DNA of 64,000 bases from Blastocatellia bacterium AA13. Lineage in GTDB: Bacteria; Acidobacteriota; Blastocatellia; UBA7656. The translations under genes were made by a program, and so were the position numbers. Below, one piece after another: positions 55,437 to 62,623 of the stretch; the first letter of the stretch is position 1; every line of letters starts with the position of its first letter. The notes beneath the pieces are model-generated. The model saw only the letters and a list, made by a program, of their open reading frames with translations, was not told the origin of the DNA and made no database searches. The stretch lies in assembly GCA_003222245.1 (NCBI GenBank), contig QHVH01000007.1, positions 186,001 to 250,000 of the forward strand, in the 5' to 3' direction.

Positions 55437-57187
55437 CAGCTCACCTCCACCGAAATTACGGAGAACGATTGAAGCGGCTGAACCGTGAACGCCGCGCCGC
55501 CCTGCGCCACCTGCACGAACTGATCCTGCGAGGCGAAGGTCACCTGCAAGTGCAGCGGATCGATGGCGTATTTCGTGTCATCGCGCAGCGCGGTGAGCAA
55601 TGCCGCGGCGTCAATAGTCGTTCCGGGCGACAGACTGGTGAAGAGCTGTTTGAGCTTCGAGGTGATCTGCGTCTTTACCTGATCGGCTGAAACACCCGCG
55701 ACCGCCGCGGCCTGAAGCGTCGCGCGCACTTCGACCGGTATGCTCTGCCCGCCGCTTGCCGTCGGCTTATCGTATTGATCGGCCTCAAACGCTATGTCCT
55801 CGGGCGTGATCTGTACGGCGGCGCCGGTTGGCGTCGCAAAGTCGGCTCCGGCCGAACCCGGAGAGCCGCCCTTCGCCGCAAGCGTGAGAACGGCGTCGAC
55901 CACTCGATCATCGGCCAGCAACGCGGCTACAAGCGGCCGCACTCGGATCGCCTCTCCGACGCCTTTTTTCTTGATCTCGGCTGCCAGGCGCTCGCGAACG
56001 GACTTATGAACCTGTTCGACTATAGACGGCGCGAGAAAGCCTCCAGCGAGTACAAGCTTGACCGCGATCCGCAGGCTGACGCTCGCCGCGGGCTCTTTGA
56101 TTACGTGAATGCCCGCCGGTCTCAGCTTTTCGATGGCTTCCAACACCGCCGGCGGCAAGACTCCCGGAGCCGGAGGCGGATCGGTGAGGCTTATCGAAAG
56201 CTTGATCTCGCCCGGAACGCCGTTCGGCATCTCGATCAGTCCAACATCTCGCACATCCGGCAACTGGAACAGGCCGTTTACAATTGCTTCGACGGTGCCG
56301 CGGTTGCTTCCAAGCAACGCCACACGGGCGCGGGCCCGCAGCTCCTGGTCGGTCTCATCATCGCTCACGCGGGTCGTAGGTTTTTCGTTGGTGACCTGAT
56401 CGATGCCGGCAATCACTTTTTGAACAACCTGAAGAACGCCCGCATCAACGGGAGGCGTGCTTTTCGATGCGCCGCGCACGCGGACCTCGGCTACGGATTC
56501 ACCCGCGAGCATCTCTCGAGTCTCGATTGTCTCGTAACGGATCTTGTCGCCTTTATCGGTTATCGGCGTGCCCGCGGGAATGGTTATATCTCCACGCAAA
56601 CCCGCGAGGCGCCTGAACGTCACCGAGCCAGTGGGTCCTCCGGCGCGAAAGCGCTGGTATCCCAGCAGCGCGACTACTCGATCGAGCGACGATCCCGTCG
56701 CGGTTTCGAGAAAGGCGGAGTCATACGCGAGATTGAGCTGCGCATACAACAGCGCAAGCTCCTTGCTGACGGCTTCCAATACCGTCCGCACGACGCTGCC
56801 GATGTTCAGGTCGTTGACGACGACCGGATCGGTGGTGCGCGGATAGTAGTTTACCGAGATGCTTGTTCCCGGCGCGGGCTTCCTGCCGAAGGGCAGAAAT
56901 CTTATTCGGTTCAAGTCCTCAAGGTCCTGCGGGTTCGGAACCAGCTCATAATCGTTCAGCGAGAACGTATACGGAATCGGCGGATCGTCCTCGCTCACGG
57001 CCGCGATAAAGCCACTCAGATGAGACACGCGGCGCACCGGGCGCCGCAGAAGCACCACGTCCGGAACAACCACCGGCCTCGCCGTCGGATCGTAGTCGAT
57101 GGGATGCGTCTCACCCGTCACGCCCTGCGTGAGATTGGTAAGAACATCGCGAACTACATCCGGATAAATTCGATTGATAAAAGTCAC
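55436..57187 (-). CDS. Baseplate J-like protein
   Basis: The 583-residue protein is the main baseplate wedge component. It contains 'AQLNLAYDSAFLETATGSSLDRVVALLGYQRFRAGGPTGSVTFRR', then 'ITIPAGTPITDKGDKIRYETIETREMLAGES' and 'VTNEKPTTRVSDDETDQELRARARVAL', the conserved core of J-like proteins of Mu, P2 and eCIS (about residues 130-280). It is longer than P2 gpJ (about 300 residues), with an N-terminal extension and a C-terminal portion containing 'SVSLRIAVKLVLAGG' strands. GTG 57187 overlaps the gp25 stop as GTGA, so the pair is coupled. Confidence 0.93.
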   Translation of the reverse strand: MTFINRIYPDVVRDVLTNLTQGVTGETHPIDYDPTARPVVVPDVVLLRRPVRRVSHLSGFIAAVSEDDPPIPYTFSLNDYELVPNPQDLEDLNRIRFLPFGRKPAPGTSISVNYYPRTTDPVVVNDLNIGSVVRTVLEAVSKELALLYAQLNLAYDSAFLETATGSSLDRVVALLGYQRFRAGGPTGSVTFRRLAGLRGDITIPAGTPITDKGDKIRYETIETREMLAGESVAEVRVRGASKSTPPVDAGVLQVVQKVIAGIDQVTNEKPTTRVSDDETDQELRARARVALLGSNRGTVEAIVNGLFQLPDVRDVGLIEMPNGVPGEIKLSISLTDPPPAPGVLPPAVLEAIEKLRPAGIHVIKEPAASVSLRIAVKLVLAGGFLAPSIVEQVHKSVRERLAAEIKKKGVGEAIRVRPLVAALLADDRVVDAVLTLAAKGGSPGSAGADFATPTGAAVQITPEDIAFEADQYDKPTASGGQSIPVEVRATLQAAAVAGVSADQVKTQITSKLKQLFTSLSPGTTIDAAALLTALRDDTKYAIDPLHLQVTFASQDQFVQVAQGGAAFTVQPLQSFSVISVEVS

Positions 57188-57693
57188 AGTTTCACTTCCA
57201 GCGCGAGACTGAGCGGCGTGTCGTCATTTCTCGGCACGACCGAAAATCCAATGCGTATCGTGTCAGGCGCATCCGGCGTCGTCGCGATCGTCAAATCGAG
57301 AATCTGACTGAGACGAGGCTCTTGCGCGAGCGCTTCCAGCGTAAACATGCGCGCGAGATTCCGGGCCGTGTCGTTGTTCTCGCGGCCTATCAACTCAACG
57401 AGCCGGCTTCCATATTGCGGATGGCCCAGGCCTTCCAACGATCCTTGCGGAGTCACGAGCCGGAGTATTAATGCCTGCGCCAGATTCGATCTGCCTTGCG
57501 ATACTCCGATATCGCGAATGTCTCCGGTGACTGCCGCTGATCGGAGACCGCCGCGACCGCCTGGTACGACCGATAGATCGACGCTTCCCCAGGAGTCCGC
57601 GAATTCCAGAGGCACGCTTCCGGCCGTACCGCTGTATGCGGTAACGGCGATATCGCGTCCAAGCACGTCATAGGTCTTCGGTTTGGGCGCCAT
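57184..57693 (-). CDS. gp25-like baseplate wedge protein
   Basis: This 169-residue protein belongs to the GPW/gp25 family that starts sheath assembly on the baseplate. The core pattern is seen in 'QALILRLVTPQGSLEGLGHPQYGSRLVELIGRENNDTARNLARMFTLEALAQEPRLSQILDLTI', with the C-terminal 'DTIRIGFSVVPRNDDTPLSLALEVKL' strands. The first 60 residues are an extra segment compared with T4 gp25. ATG 57693 overlaps the PAAR stop as TGATG. It fits its position between PAAR and J. Confidence 0.92.
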   Translation of the reverse strand: MAPKPKTYDVLGRDIAVTAYSGTAGSVPLEFADSWGSVDLSVVPGGRGGLRSAAVTGDIRDIGVSQGRSNLAQALILRLVTPQGSLEGLGHPQYGSRLVELIGRENNDTARNLARMFTLEALAQEPRLSQILDLTIATTPDAPDTIRIGFSVVPRNDDTPLSLALEVKL

Positions 57694-58094
57694 CAGCCTC
57701 CAATAAAAACGGTTCCGGCGGCGATCACCGTTCCAACCGGACTATCCGCGGGATCATTGCACGTGTTGGCGGTGTCGCCGTTGCGAGCGGCCGACTTGCC
57801 CCCGATCTTCACGGTCGCGCTGCCCATCTGAATCGTTCCGGAGTTAGAAGGAGGCGATTGAAAGCTGACTCCCGGCGGCGTCGCAATATGCGAAGGCGTG
57901 TTTGTAGCCTTCGACCCGACTACTGCCGCGGGCTGACCGCCTATTTTCACGGAGCTCACCAGTCCTCCGTCGATCTGACCCGTGAACGGGTGCGGCAGCG
58001 GCGTAGGAACCTGGGCCGGACCGGCGGGCACAATCACGATGTGCGTGTCGGTCGCCATAATCTGGTCGTTTGCTTTTGCCGCCGGCTGTCCCAT
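57693..58094 (-). CDS. PAAR-domain spike-tip protein
   Basis: The 133-residue protein starts 'GQPAAKANDQIMATDTHIVIVP' and contains 'PTPLPHPFTGQIDGGLVSSVKIGGQPAAVVGSKATNTP' and 'SGTIQMGSATVKIGGKSAARNGDTANTCNDP', the repeated loops of a DUF4150/PAAR-like fold with the conserved His and Cys residues that can bind zinc at the tip. It should cap the gpV spike and form the sharp point of the tail tube. Separate PAAR genes are typical of T6SS and eCIS. A 54-base gap upstream holds a small tandem repeat. Confidence 0.92.
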   Translation of the reverse strand: MGQPAAKANDQIMATDTHIVIVPAGPAQVPTPLPHPFTGQIDGGLVSSVKIGGQPAAVVGSKATNTPSHIATPPGVSFQSPPSNSGTIQMGSATVKIGGKSAARNGDTANTCNDPADSPVGTVIAAGTVFIGG

Positions 58095-58101
58095 GTTTAT
58101 C

Positions 58102-58149
58102 CTGTCGCGGCTTCGTGCTGTCGCGAACTTCGTGCTGTTGCGAGCCTGC
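58102..58149. repeat. Three short tandem repeats between spike and PAAR genes
   Basis: CTGTCGCGGCTTCGTG (58102-58117), CTGTCGCGAACTTCGTG (58118-58134) and CTGTTGCGAGCCTGC (58135-58149) are imperfect tandem copies of 15-17 bases. The last reaches the stop codon of the spike gene. They fill most of the gap and are probably slippage products. Confidence 0.6.
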
Positions 58150-58829
58150 TAATTAATATCTACTTCGGAGCCCGCGATCTTCACGGTGCTGTCGGCCGAA
58201 ACTTCGACCTTCGCTCCTTTGAGCGTCAAAGTCCCCGACGCCTGAATCGTTATATCGCCGCTTTGTTCGACGAGGATTTTCGAATCTCCGATCTTCAGCT
58301 CGGCCTGTCCATCCGAGGAGCTCGATTGAGTGAGATTGAGCTGCACGTCTCCGGTTACGATGTGGACGCCGCCGTCGTCTATGTTGAGCTCGATCTTCAC
58401 TGTTCCGTCGAGCATGAGTTTGATCGCGCGAGTTCCGTCGCCGGGAGTGGTCACGCGAAATTCAATGCGCTTATCGGATGATGTCTCATCGCCGGGCAGC
58501 AATGCGGCGAACTCTCCCGGTCCGTGCCGCGGCGGATCGACGTCTTCGCTGTAGAGCCTTCCAACGACTACAGGGTTGTGAAGATCGCCGCCCGCGAAGA
58601 CAATTACGACAAGGTCCTTCTCGCGGGGCAGGGCTACTGTTCCGATCAGCCCTGTTGCAATCGGCACCTTAGGAAGAACGATTCCGCTGTCACGCAGCTC
58701 GACCGTGCACGCGTAGAATTTGTCGCCGTTCGAGCCGTGCACCGACTTAACGACACCGAGATTCGCATAGCAGCGCTGAGCTGCTTCGTGACGCGCAATC
58801 TGACTTATGGTGTTAACAACTCGGTGCAT
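58149..58829 (-). CDS. Baseplate spike protein, phage gpV/gp5-like
   Basis: This 226-residue protein has an N-terminal OB-fold 'LGVVKSVHGSNGDKFYACTVELRDSGI' to 'DLVVIVFAGGDLHNPVVVGRLYSEDVDPP' (about residues 25-105), then a beta-helix-type stalk of repeated strands (residues about 120-226: 'GTVKIELNIDDGGVHIVTGDVQLNLTQ', 'GDITIQASGTLTLKGAKVEVSADSTVKIAGSEVDIN'). This is the needle-forming spike of contractile tails, equivalent to the C-terminal part of VgrG. It follows the gpD-like hub gene after 3 bases, so hub and spike are separate polypeptides as in Mu and P2 phages. The PAAR protein next door should cap it. Confidence 0.92.
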   Translation of the reverse strand: MHRVVNTISQIARHEAAQRCYANLGVVKSVHGSNGDKFYACTVELRDSGIVLPKVPIATGLIGTVALPREKDLVVIVFAGGDLHNPVVVGRLYSEDVDPPRHGPGEFAALLPGDETSSDKRIEFRVTTPGDGTRAIKLMLDGTVKIELNIDDGGVHIVTGDVQLNLTQSSSSDGQAELKIGDSKILVEQSGDITIQASGTLTLKGAKVEVSADSTVKIAGSEVDIN

Positions 58830-58832
58830 ATT

Positions 58833-59867
58833 TTAGAGGAGACCTCCGATTGAGCCGGCCAGCGAGCCCAACAATGCCATCGGGTCGAATGTGTCTCCGC
58901 CCTTATAAAAATGGGCTTGAGTTCGACCGCCTCTTCTCCCGAGCGAATGTTGAATTCGATAAATAAACAACGGGTTTGAAGGCAGGCCGTCAGGCAAATC
59001 CTGAATCTCCAAAATCGTTCCCGGCCGCAGATCGGGCTGCAAGAACGCCTCCATCTTTCCGCTCTCACGGCTGTTGTTATAGGTTCGCTGCAGCGACGCG
59101 GCCGCGGACGATGCGCCTGCCGCCGTGCGAAGAGCCGGTTCCGAAAACCAGCGGCTGGTTGCGGACGGACCATCGGGCGGGCTGCCTCCGAAAAAATCCG
59201 TCGTGGGCCGCAGCGCTTCGGGCGATGAAGTCGAGCCCGCGCCGCTCTCTCCGACACCCACAAACGATGTGATGGGCGCGTCCAGCTTCCATTGCCGGAT
59301 GTTCAGAATCTCGCGTCCGTATTTGAGCGCGACATCGGCCTCACTCGCGTTCACCACAACGGATTCGACTTCATTCTCGTTCGAAACGCGAGCCATCGCC
59401 CCGCTCCAGCCGCACACGCGAGCGGTATGCTGCCACGCCGTGCGGGAAGGATCGGCCGCGTAAAACGTGAGCGAGACTCCATCCTCGATGCTGCCCGTGT
59501 CGACCCCGCCGTCGTCGCACAGGCTTCGAACGACATTACCCGCCGTAATCTGTTCATAGGTTGCGGCGGGCCGGAATCGTGCGAGCAATGCGCCGGCGTT
59601 GACCACGCAGACGACGATATCGGAAAAGCTCCTGCCAATCGATGCGATCTGTCCCGTGAATACCTTTTCGTTTTTTTCGCCGCTGTCCAGAGTCAATTCC
59701 GCCGGACCTCCGATGTCGGCCGAGATCGGAGCCGCCGCCGGAAGCCGGACGTTGAGCACGTCGATCAGCGGCGCCGCTTCAAGCGTCAGATCGAGTTGCA
59801 GCAGTTGATTGGTCCACTGCTGCGATCCAAGATTGAGCGTATATCCCGGTTGAAGCAGTGAAGTCAT
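58833..59867 (-). CDS. Tail hub protein, phage late control D (gpD)-like
   Basis: The 344-residue protein matches the gpD/gp27 hub, equivalent to the N-terminal part of VgrG. It starts with a beta-barrel ('LLQLDLTLEAAPLIDVLNVRLP', 'VFTGQIASIGRSFSDIVVCVVNAGALLARFRP'). It then has the linker-helix region 'TYEQITAGNVVRSLCDDGGV' and 'WQHTARVCGWSGAMARVSNENEV', typical of this family. The C-terminal barrel ends 'LRPGTILEIQDLPDGLPSNPLFIYRIQHSL'. A Gly-rich hydrophobic tail (MALLGSLAGSIGGLL) is unusual. Its ATG overlaps the stop of the upstream gene as ATGA. It should form a trimer that links the tube to the spike. Confidence 0.9.
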   Translation of the reverse strand: MTSLLQPGYTLNLGSQQWTNQLLQLDLTLEAAPLIDVLNVRLPAAAPISADIGGPAELTLDSGEKNEKVFTGQIASIGRSFSDIVVCVVNAGALLARFRPAATYEQITAGNVVRSLCDDGGVDTGSIEDGVSLTFYAADPSRTAWQHTARVCGWSGAMARVSNENEVESVVVNASEADVALKYGREILNIRQWKLDAPITSFVGVGESGAGSTSSPEALRPTTDFFGGSPPDGPSATSRWFSEPALRTAAGASSAAASLQRTYNNSRESGKMEAFLQPDLRPGTILEIQDLPDGLPSNPLFIYRIQHSLGRRGGRTQAHFYKGGDTFDPMALLGSLAGSIGGLL

Positions 59868-60526
59868 CCCGTCAGCCCCTTAATCATGCCCGCCAAATCC
59901 TTAACAGCCGATCCTGCCGATCCGAGCTCGCCGACCTTATCGACTACGGGTTTGATCGGATTTCCTATGTTTGCAAGGTCACCCAGATTCGCCAGCGCCG
60001 CGAGCTGCTGCACCGCGTTGATGGCCGCGTCGGCCGCGTCCATTATCGCGCCCGCGGCATTCCCTATATCGTCGAGCAGACCGCCGAGCGCTCCCGGATC
60101 AAAACCGAGATCGCCGAGCCCGAATCCATCCAGGCCGCCGAAGGAACTCAGCTCGGCGGGAGGCGGCAACGGCGGGCTTTCGGCAAGCGAGATGCAGTAC
60201 GCGATCTGCCCCGCGAGCCCGACCTGTTGTTCCGCTCGAAAAGATTCCATCACCATCTTGTCTATCGAGAGCGCCGTAGTGATATCCGCGGTGAACGTGA
60301 CTTCGTCGCCGGCCGCTGCTTTCTCCTGAAGCTTTTTCAGATCATCGTCAGCGGTTGCCGGAAGCAGATACCCCGTCAGCACCACTCGGTGGGAACGGCG
60401 ACCGAGCTTCTGATGCAGGGTTCCGTCAAGCGAGGCGACCTTCTGCCGAACGTAGTCCTGATCGGTCTCCTGCCGAATGTACTGCACGGCTTTCAACTCG
60501 ACGTCGTCGATCATCGGAGTGGCCAT
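59864..60526 (-). CDS. Tube-initiator/baseplate-connector-like protein with low-complexity tail
   Basis: The 220-residue product has an N-terminal domain (about residues 1-125) with 'GRRSHRVVLTGYLLPATADDDLKKLQEKAAAGDEVTFTADITTALSIDKMVMESFRAEQQVG', which resembles the N-terminal domain of Mu-type DNA-circulation/tail-hub connector proteins. From about residue 130 it becomes Gly/Leu/Ala-rich ('FGGLDGFGLGDLGFDPGALGGLLDDIG') and is predicted to form hydrophobic helices. Phage tails of this type usually have a long tape-measure protein near here, which is absent, so this tail may stand in for part of it. It lies 3 bases after the 555-residue gene. No LysM motif, as in Afp7-type eCIS caps, is seen. 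Confidence 0.65.
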   Translation of the reverse strand: MATPMIDDVELKAVQYIRQETDQDYVRQKVASLDGTLHQKLGRRSHRVVLTGYLLPATADDDLKKLQEKAAAGDEVTFTADITTALSIDKMVMESFRAEQQVGLAGQIAYCISLAESPPLPPPAELSSFGGLDGFGLGDLGFDPGALGGLLDDIGNAAGAIMDAADAAINAVQQLAALANLGDLANIGNPIKPVVDKVGELGSAGSAVKDLAGMIKGLTG

Positions 60527-60529
60527 CGC

Positions 60530-62197
60530 TTAATACTCCACGTCAATGCCGAGCTGCGAGGCAGCCTGCGCCAGTCGATCCGCCATCTCGTCTAAAAAAC
60601 TCTCGGGATCGCCGAGCTCAATTTCCGGCGAGTCTTCATAATCGCGCGGCCTCTGAATTTCTTGGGCGTAGTCGTTCCTCGACGGCTGCATCGACGCGGG
60701 CAGCGTTGCAAGCAGGGCTCGCGAATCAAGCGAATAGGAATAAGCCGATTCAGCGGCGCCGGGTTTACCCGACGACGAACCGATTGATTCAAAGATCGGC
60801 GAGCGCGACGGCGCCTTTTCCATTTCGGGCGCCGACCAGTCGCCTGCTGAAGGGGAGATGTAAGGCTCTGGCTGAACAACGGGCTGCGCGGACCGAGATC
60901 CGCTCGAAGCCTGCGACGAAACCGGTCGAGCTGAATCGATGGTTTTCGGAGCCGTGGTTTTCGGCTCGTGCATTGCCGGGTTCGATTCATTCATGGCGGG
61001 CTTGATGTTGGACTTGATGTCGCGTCGTGAGGGCACTGACTGCGCGGCGTCTTGATGCAACGATAGCGGCTCGATCTGAGGCTGAGGTATCGAAGATTGC
61101 GCGCTGATAATCGGAATCGGCGTTTCTCGCGCCGCCTCTTCGAGGTTCATGCTCGCGGTTTCAACACCTGCCGACCTGGAGCCTGATCCCTGAGCAGCCG
61201 GAGTAATCACCGCCTCGGATTGTCCTGCCGCATCCGACGGTTTCTTCTCGGCGCCCCCTGCTAAATTCGAAGCTGGGTTCGAAGCCTGAGACGTTTTTGA
61301 ATCCCGGTAAGAGACGCGAAAGCGACCGCTTGATTCGCGACTCGCAATTTTCTTCAGGTCGACCCCGCTTTTTGAAGCGCTCGCAGCCGGACGCTTATCG
61401 CCTTCACGAACAAGCATCTTTTCGCGTTGATCTGATGCCGCTCCGACAACCGGAGATCGAAGGTCTTGCGGCTCTACTGAGACTTCGCGCTCCCCGGTTT
61501 CGCTAGCCTCAATTGATTCCAGCTCACGCGGCTGTACTGTTTCACCTGTTTCACCGGACGCTTTGTCGACGCGATTCGGTGGAGAGGTCGCGTCGTCTAA
61601 GACCTGAGAGAGAATCTCCGACGATTCGGGCGCCTGCATGACCGGCTGATCCGGAACAATCAATATTTTCGTGAGACCCGGCGACTCGATTTGCGCGGAG
61701 AGACCTCGATTGACTGTTGGGGCCGCCTCCCTCTCGTGATCGGCTTGATCATTTTGAGTTCGTCGAACCGCGTACCACAGAGCCTCGACCTCATCCGCTG
61801 AACGTTGATCGAAGTGCTCGGGCGCCAGAGCCATGCTCCGGCATAACTCAAGCGTGACGATGGAAAGGGTCCTCGCGTCAAAAGGAAGAGCCTCGCGTCC
61901 ATCCGGCGAGTTGTACCATCTGGCCAGCTCGAACAGCAGTGATAGGAACTCGTTATCGCGCGGGAGGTCGGCGGTATCGGCCAGGCTCACTCTAACGAAT
62001 TCGCGTATCAAGAAAGCCTCGCCCGCCGCCGCGAAGCGCGACAGCACCCGCTTGTCGCGCCATTGCAGAGGGCGAAGCCGGTACTCGGCTCCTTGCAGCT
62101 CGATACGAACGCAATCGGCCCGACAATCCACCTCAAAGGACCAACTGCGCTCGCCGGCTGTGATCCGCAGATTCTGTGCATCGACCTGAGGCCGCAT
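60530..62197 (-). CDS. Tail-assembly chaperone-like domain with long disordered region
   Basis: The 555-residue protein has a globular N-terminus (residues 1-150: 'YRLRPLQWRDKRVLSRFAAAGEAFLIREFVRVSL' and 'FLSLLFELARWYN'), similar in style and map position to tail-assembly chaperone proteins encoded between tube and hub. Residues about 160-520 are Ser/Glu/Pro/Ala-rich and almost certainly disordered. A final acidic helix 'DPESFLDEMADRLAQAASQLGIDVEY' closes the protein. Phage chaperones are usually about 100-300 residues and extended by a frameshift; here a single frame encodes the whole extension. The long tail could bind cargo or span the tube. It begins 5 bases after the tube stop. Confidence 0.65.
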   Translation of the reverse strand: MRPQVDAQNLRITAGERSWSFEVDCRADCVRIELQGAEYRLRPLQWRDKRVLSRFAAAGEAFLIREFVRVSLADTADLPRDNEFLSLLFELARWYNSPDGREALPFDARTLSIVTLELCRSMALAPEHFDQRSADEVEALWYAVRRTQNDQADHEREAAPTVNRGLSAQIESPGLTKILIVPDQPVMQAPESSEILSQVLDDATSPPNRVDKASGETGETVQPRELESIEASETGEREVSVEPQDLRSPVVGAASDQREKMLVREGDKRPAASASKSGVDLKKIASRESSGRFRVSYRDSKTSQASNPASNLAGGAEKKPSDAAGQSEAVITPAAQGSGSRSAGVETASMNLEEAARETPIPIISAQSSIPQPQIEPLSLHQDAAQSVPSRRDIKSNIKPAMNESNPAMHEPKTTAPKTIDSARPVSSQASSGSRSAQPVVQPEPYISPSAGDWSAPEMEKAPSRSPIFESIGSSSGKPGAAESAYSYSLDSRALLATLPASMQPSRNDYAQEIQRPRDYEDSPEIELGDPESFLDEMADRLAQAASQLGIDVEY

Positions 62198-62202
62198 TGA
62201 AA

Positions 62203-62583
62203 TTATTCTTCTCTAACCCGGGTGGCGGTGAACGAGTAAATGGTCTCGCCGTAGCCCTGCGACGCCATACCGAACGATTTGTCTTCTATATAGCAGGAGT
62301 CAAAAGTCACCTTGCGCGTGGTGTCGCGGTGCTTCAGCGTGGCGCTGATCGAGAACTCGGTGTCCTTCTGCAGGAGATCGTCGAGGGTCTTGTTCCCGGA
62401 AGCCACGCGGAGCTTGCCGTTGACGGACTTGAGGCCAAAGTAGACGGCGATTCTCTCGTCGCTGCCGATCGCGCCGACGCTCTGGCGGTTTTTGACCATG
62501 ACGTATTCAATGGACTGCAAACCTTCGATCGTCTCCTGGTTGACCTTTACTTCGGAAGCAAACGCACTATAAATCTCTGGCAT
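62203..62583 (-). CDS. Tail tube (inner tube) protein
   Basis: The 126-residue product follows the sheath gene after 40 bases, as tube proteins do. Its pattern 'SEVKVNQETIEGLQSIEYVMVKNRQSVGAIGSDERIAVYFG' with 'GNKTLDDLLQKDTEFSISATLKHRDTTRKVTFDSCYIEDKSFGMASQGYGETIYSFTATR' fits the two beta-sheets of a Hcp/gp19-type ring protein, including the beta-hairpin 'VTFDSCYIEDKSFGM'. It is shorter than most eCIS tubes (about 140-150 residues). AGGAGGAATTC precedes ATG 62583, the strongest ribosome-binding site of the cluster, consistent with the high copy number required. Only one tube gene is seen in the window. Confidence 0.8.
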   Translation of the reverse strand: MPEIYSAFASEVKVNQETIEGLQSIEYVMVKNRQSVGAIGSDERIAVYFGLKSVNGKLRVASGNKTLDDLLQKDTEFSISATLKHRDTTRKVTFDSCYIEDKSFGMASQGYGETIYSFTATRVREE

Positions 62584-62623
62584 GAATTCCTCCTGAGTCT
62601 TCGAGCACTCTCAGAGACGGCGA

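Noticed and set aside
55775-57307. A 510-codon rightward frame opposite the baseplate J gene, and similar long antisense frames (1474-2553, 23748-25430, 10790-11524)
   Set aside because: They lie wholly or almost wholly opposite well-supported genes, have basic Arg-rich translations with no domain pattern, and reflect the low stop-codon frequency of GC-rich DNA.
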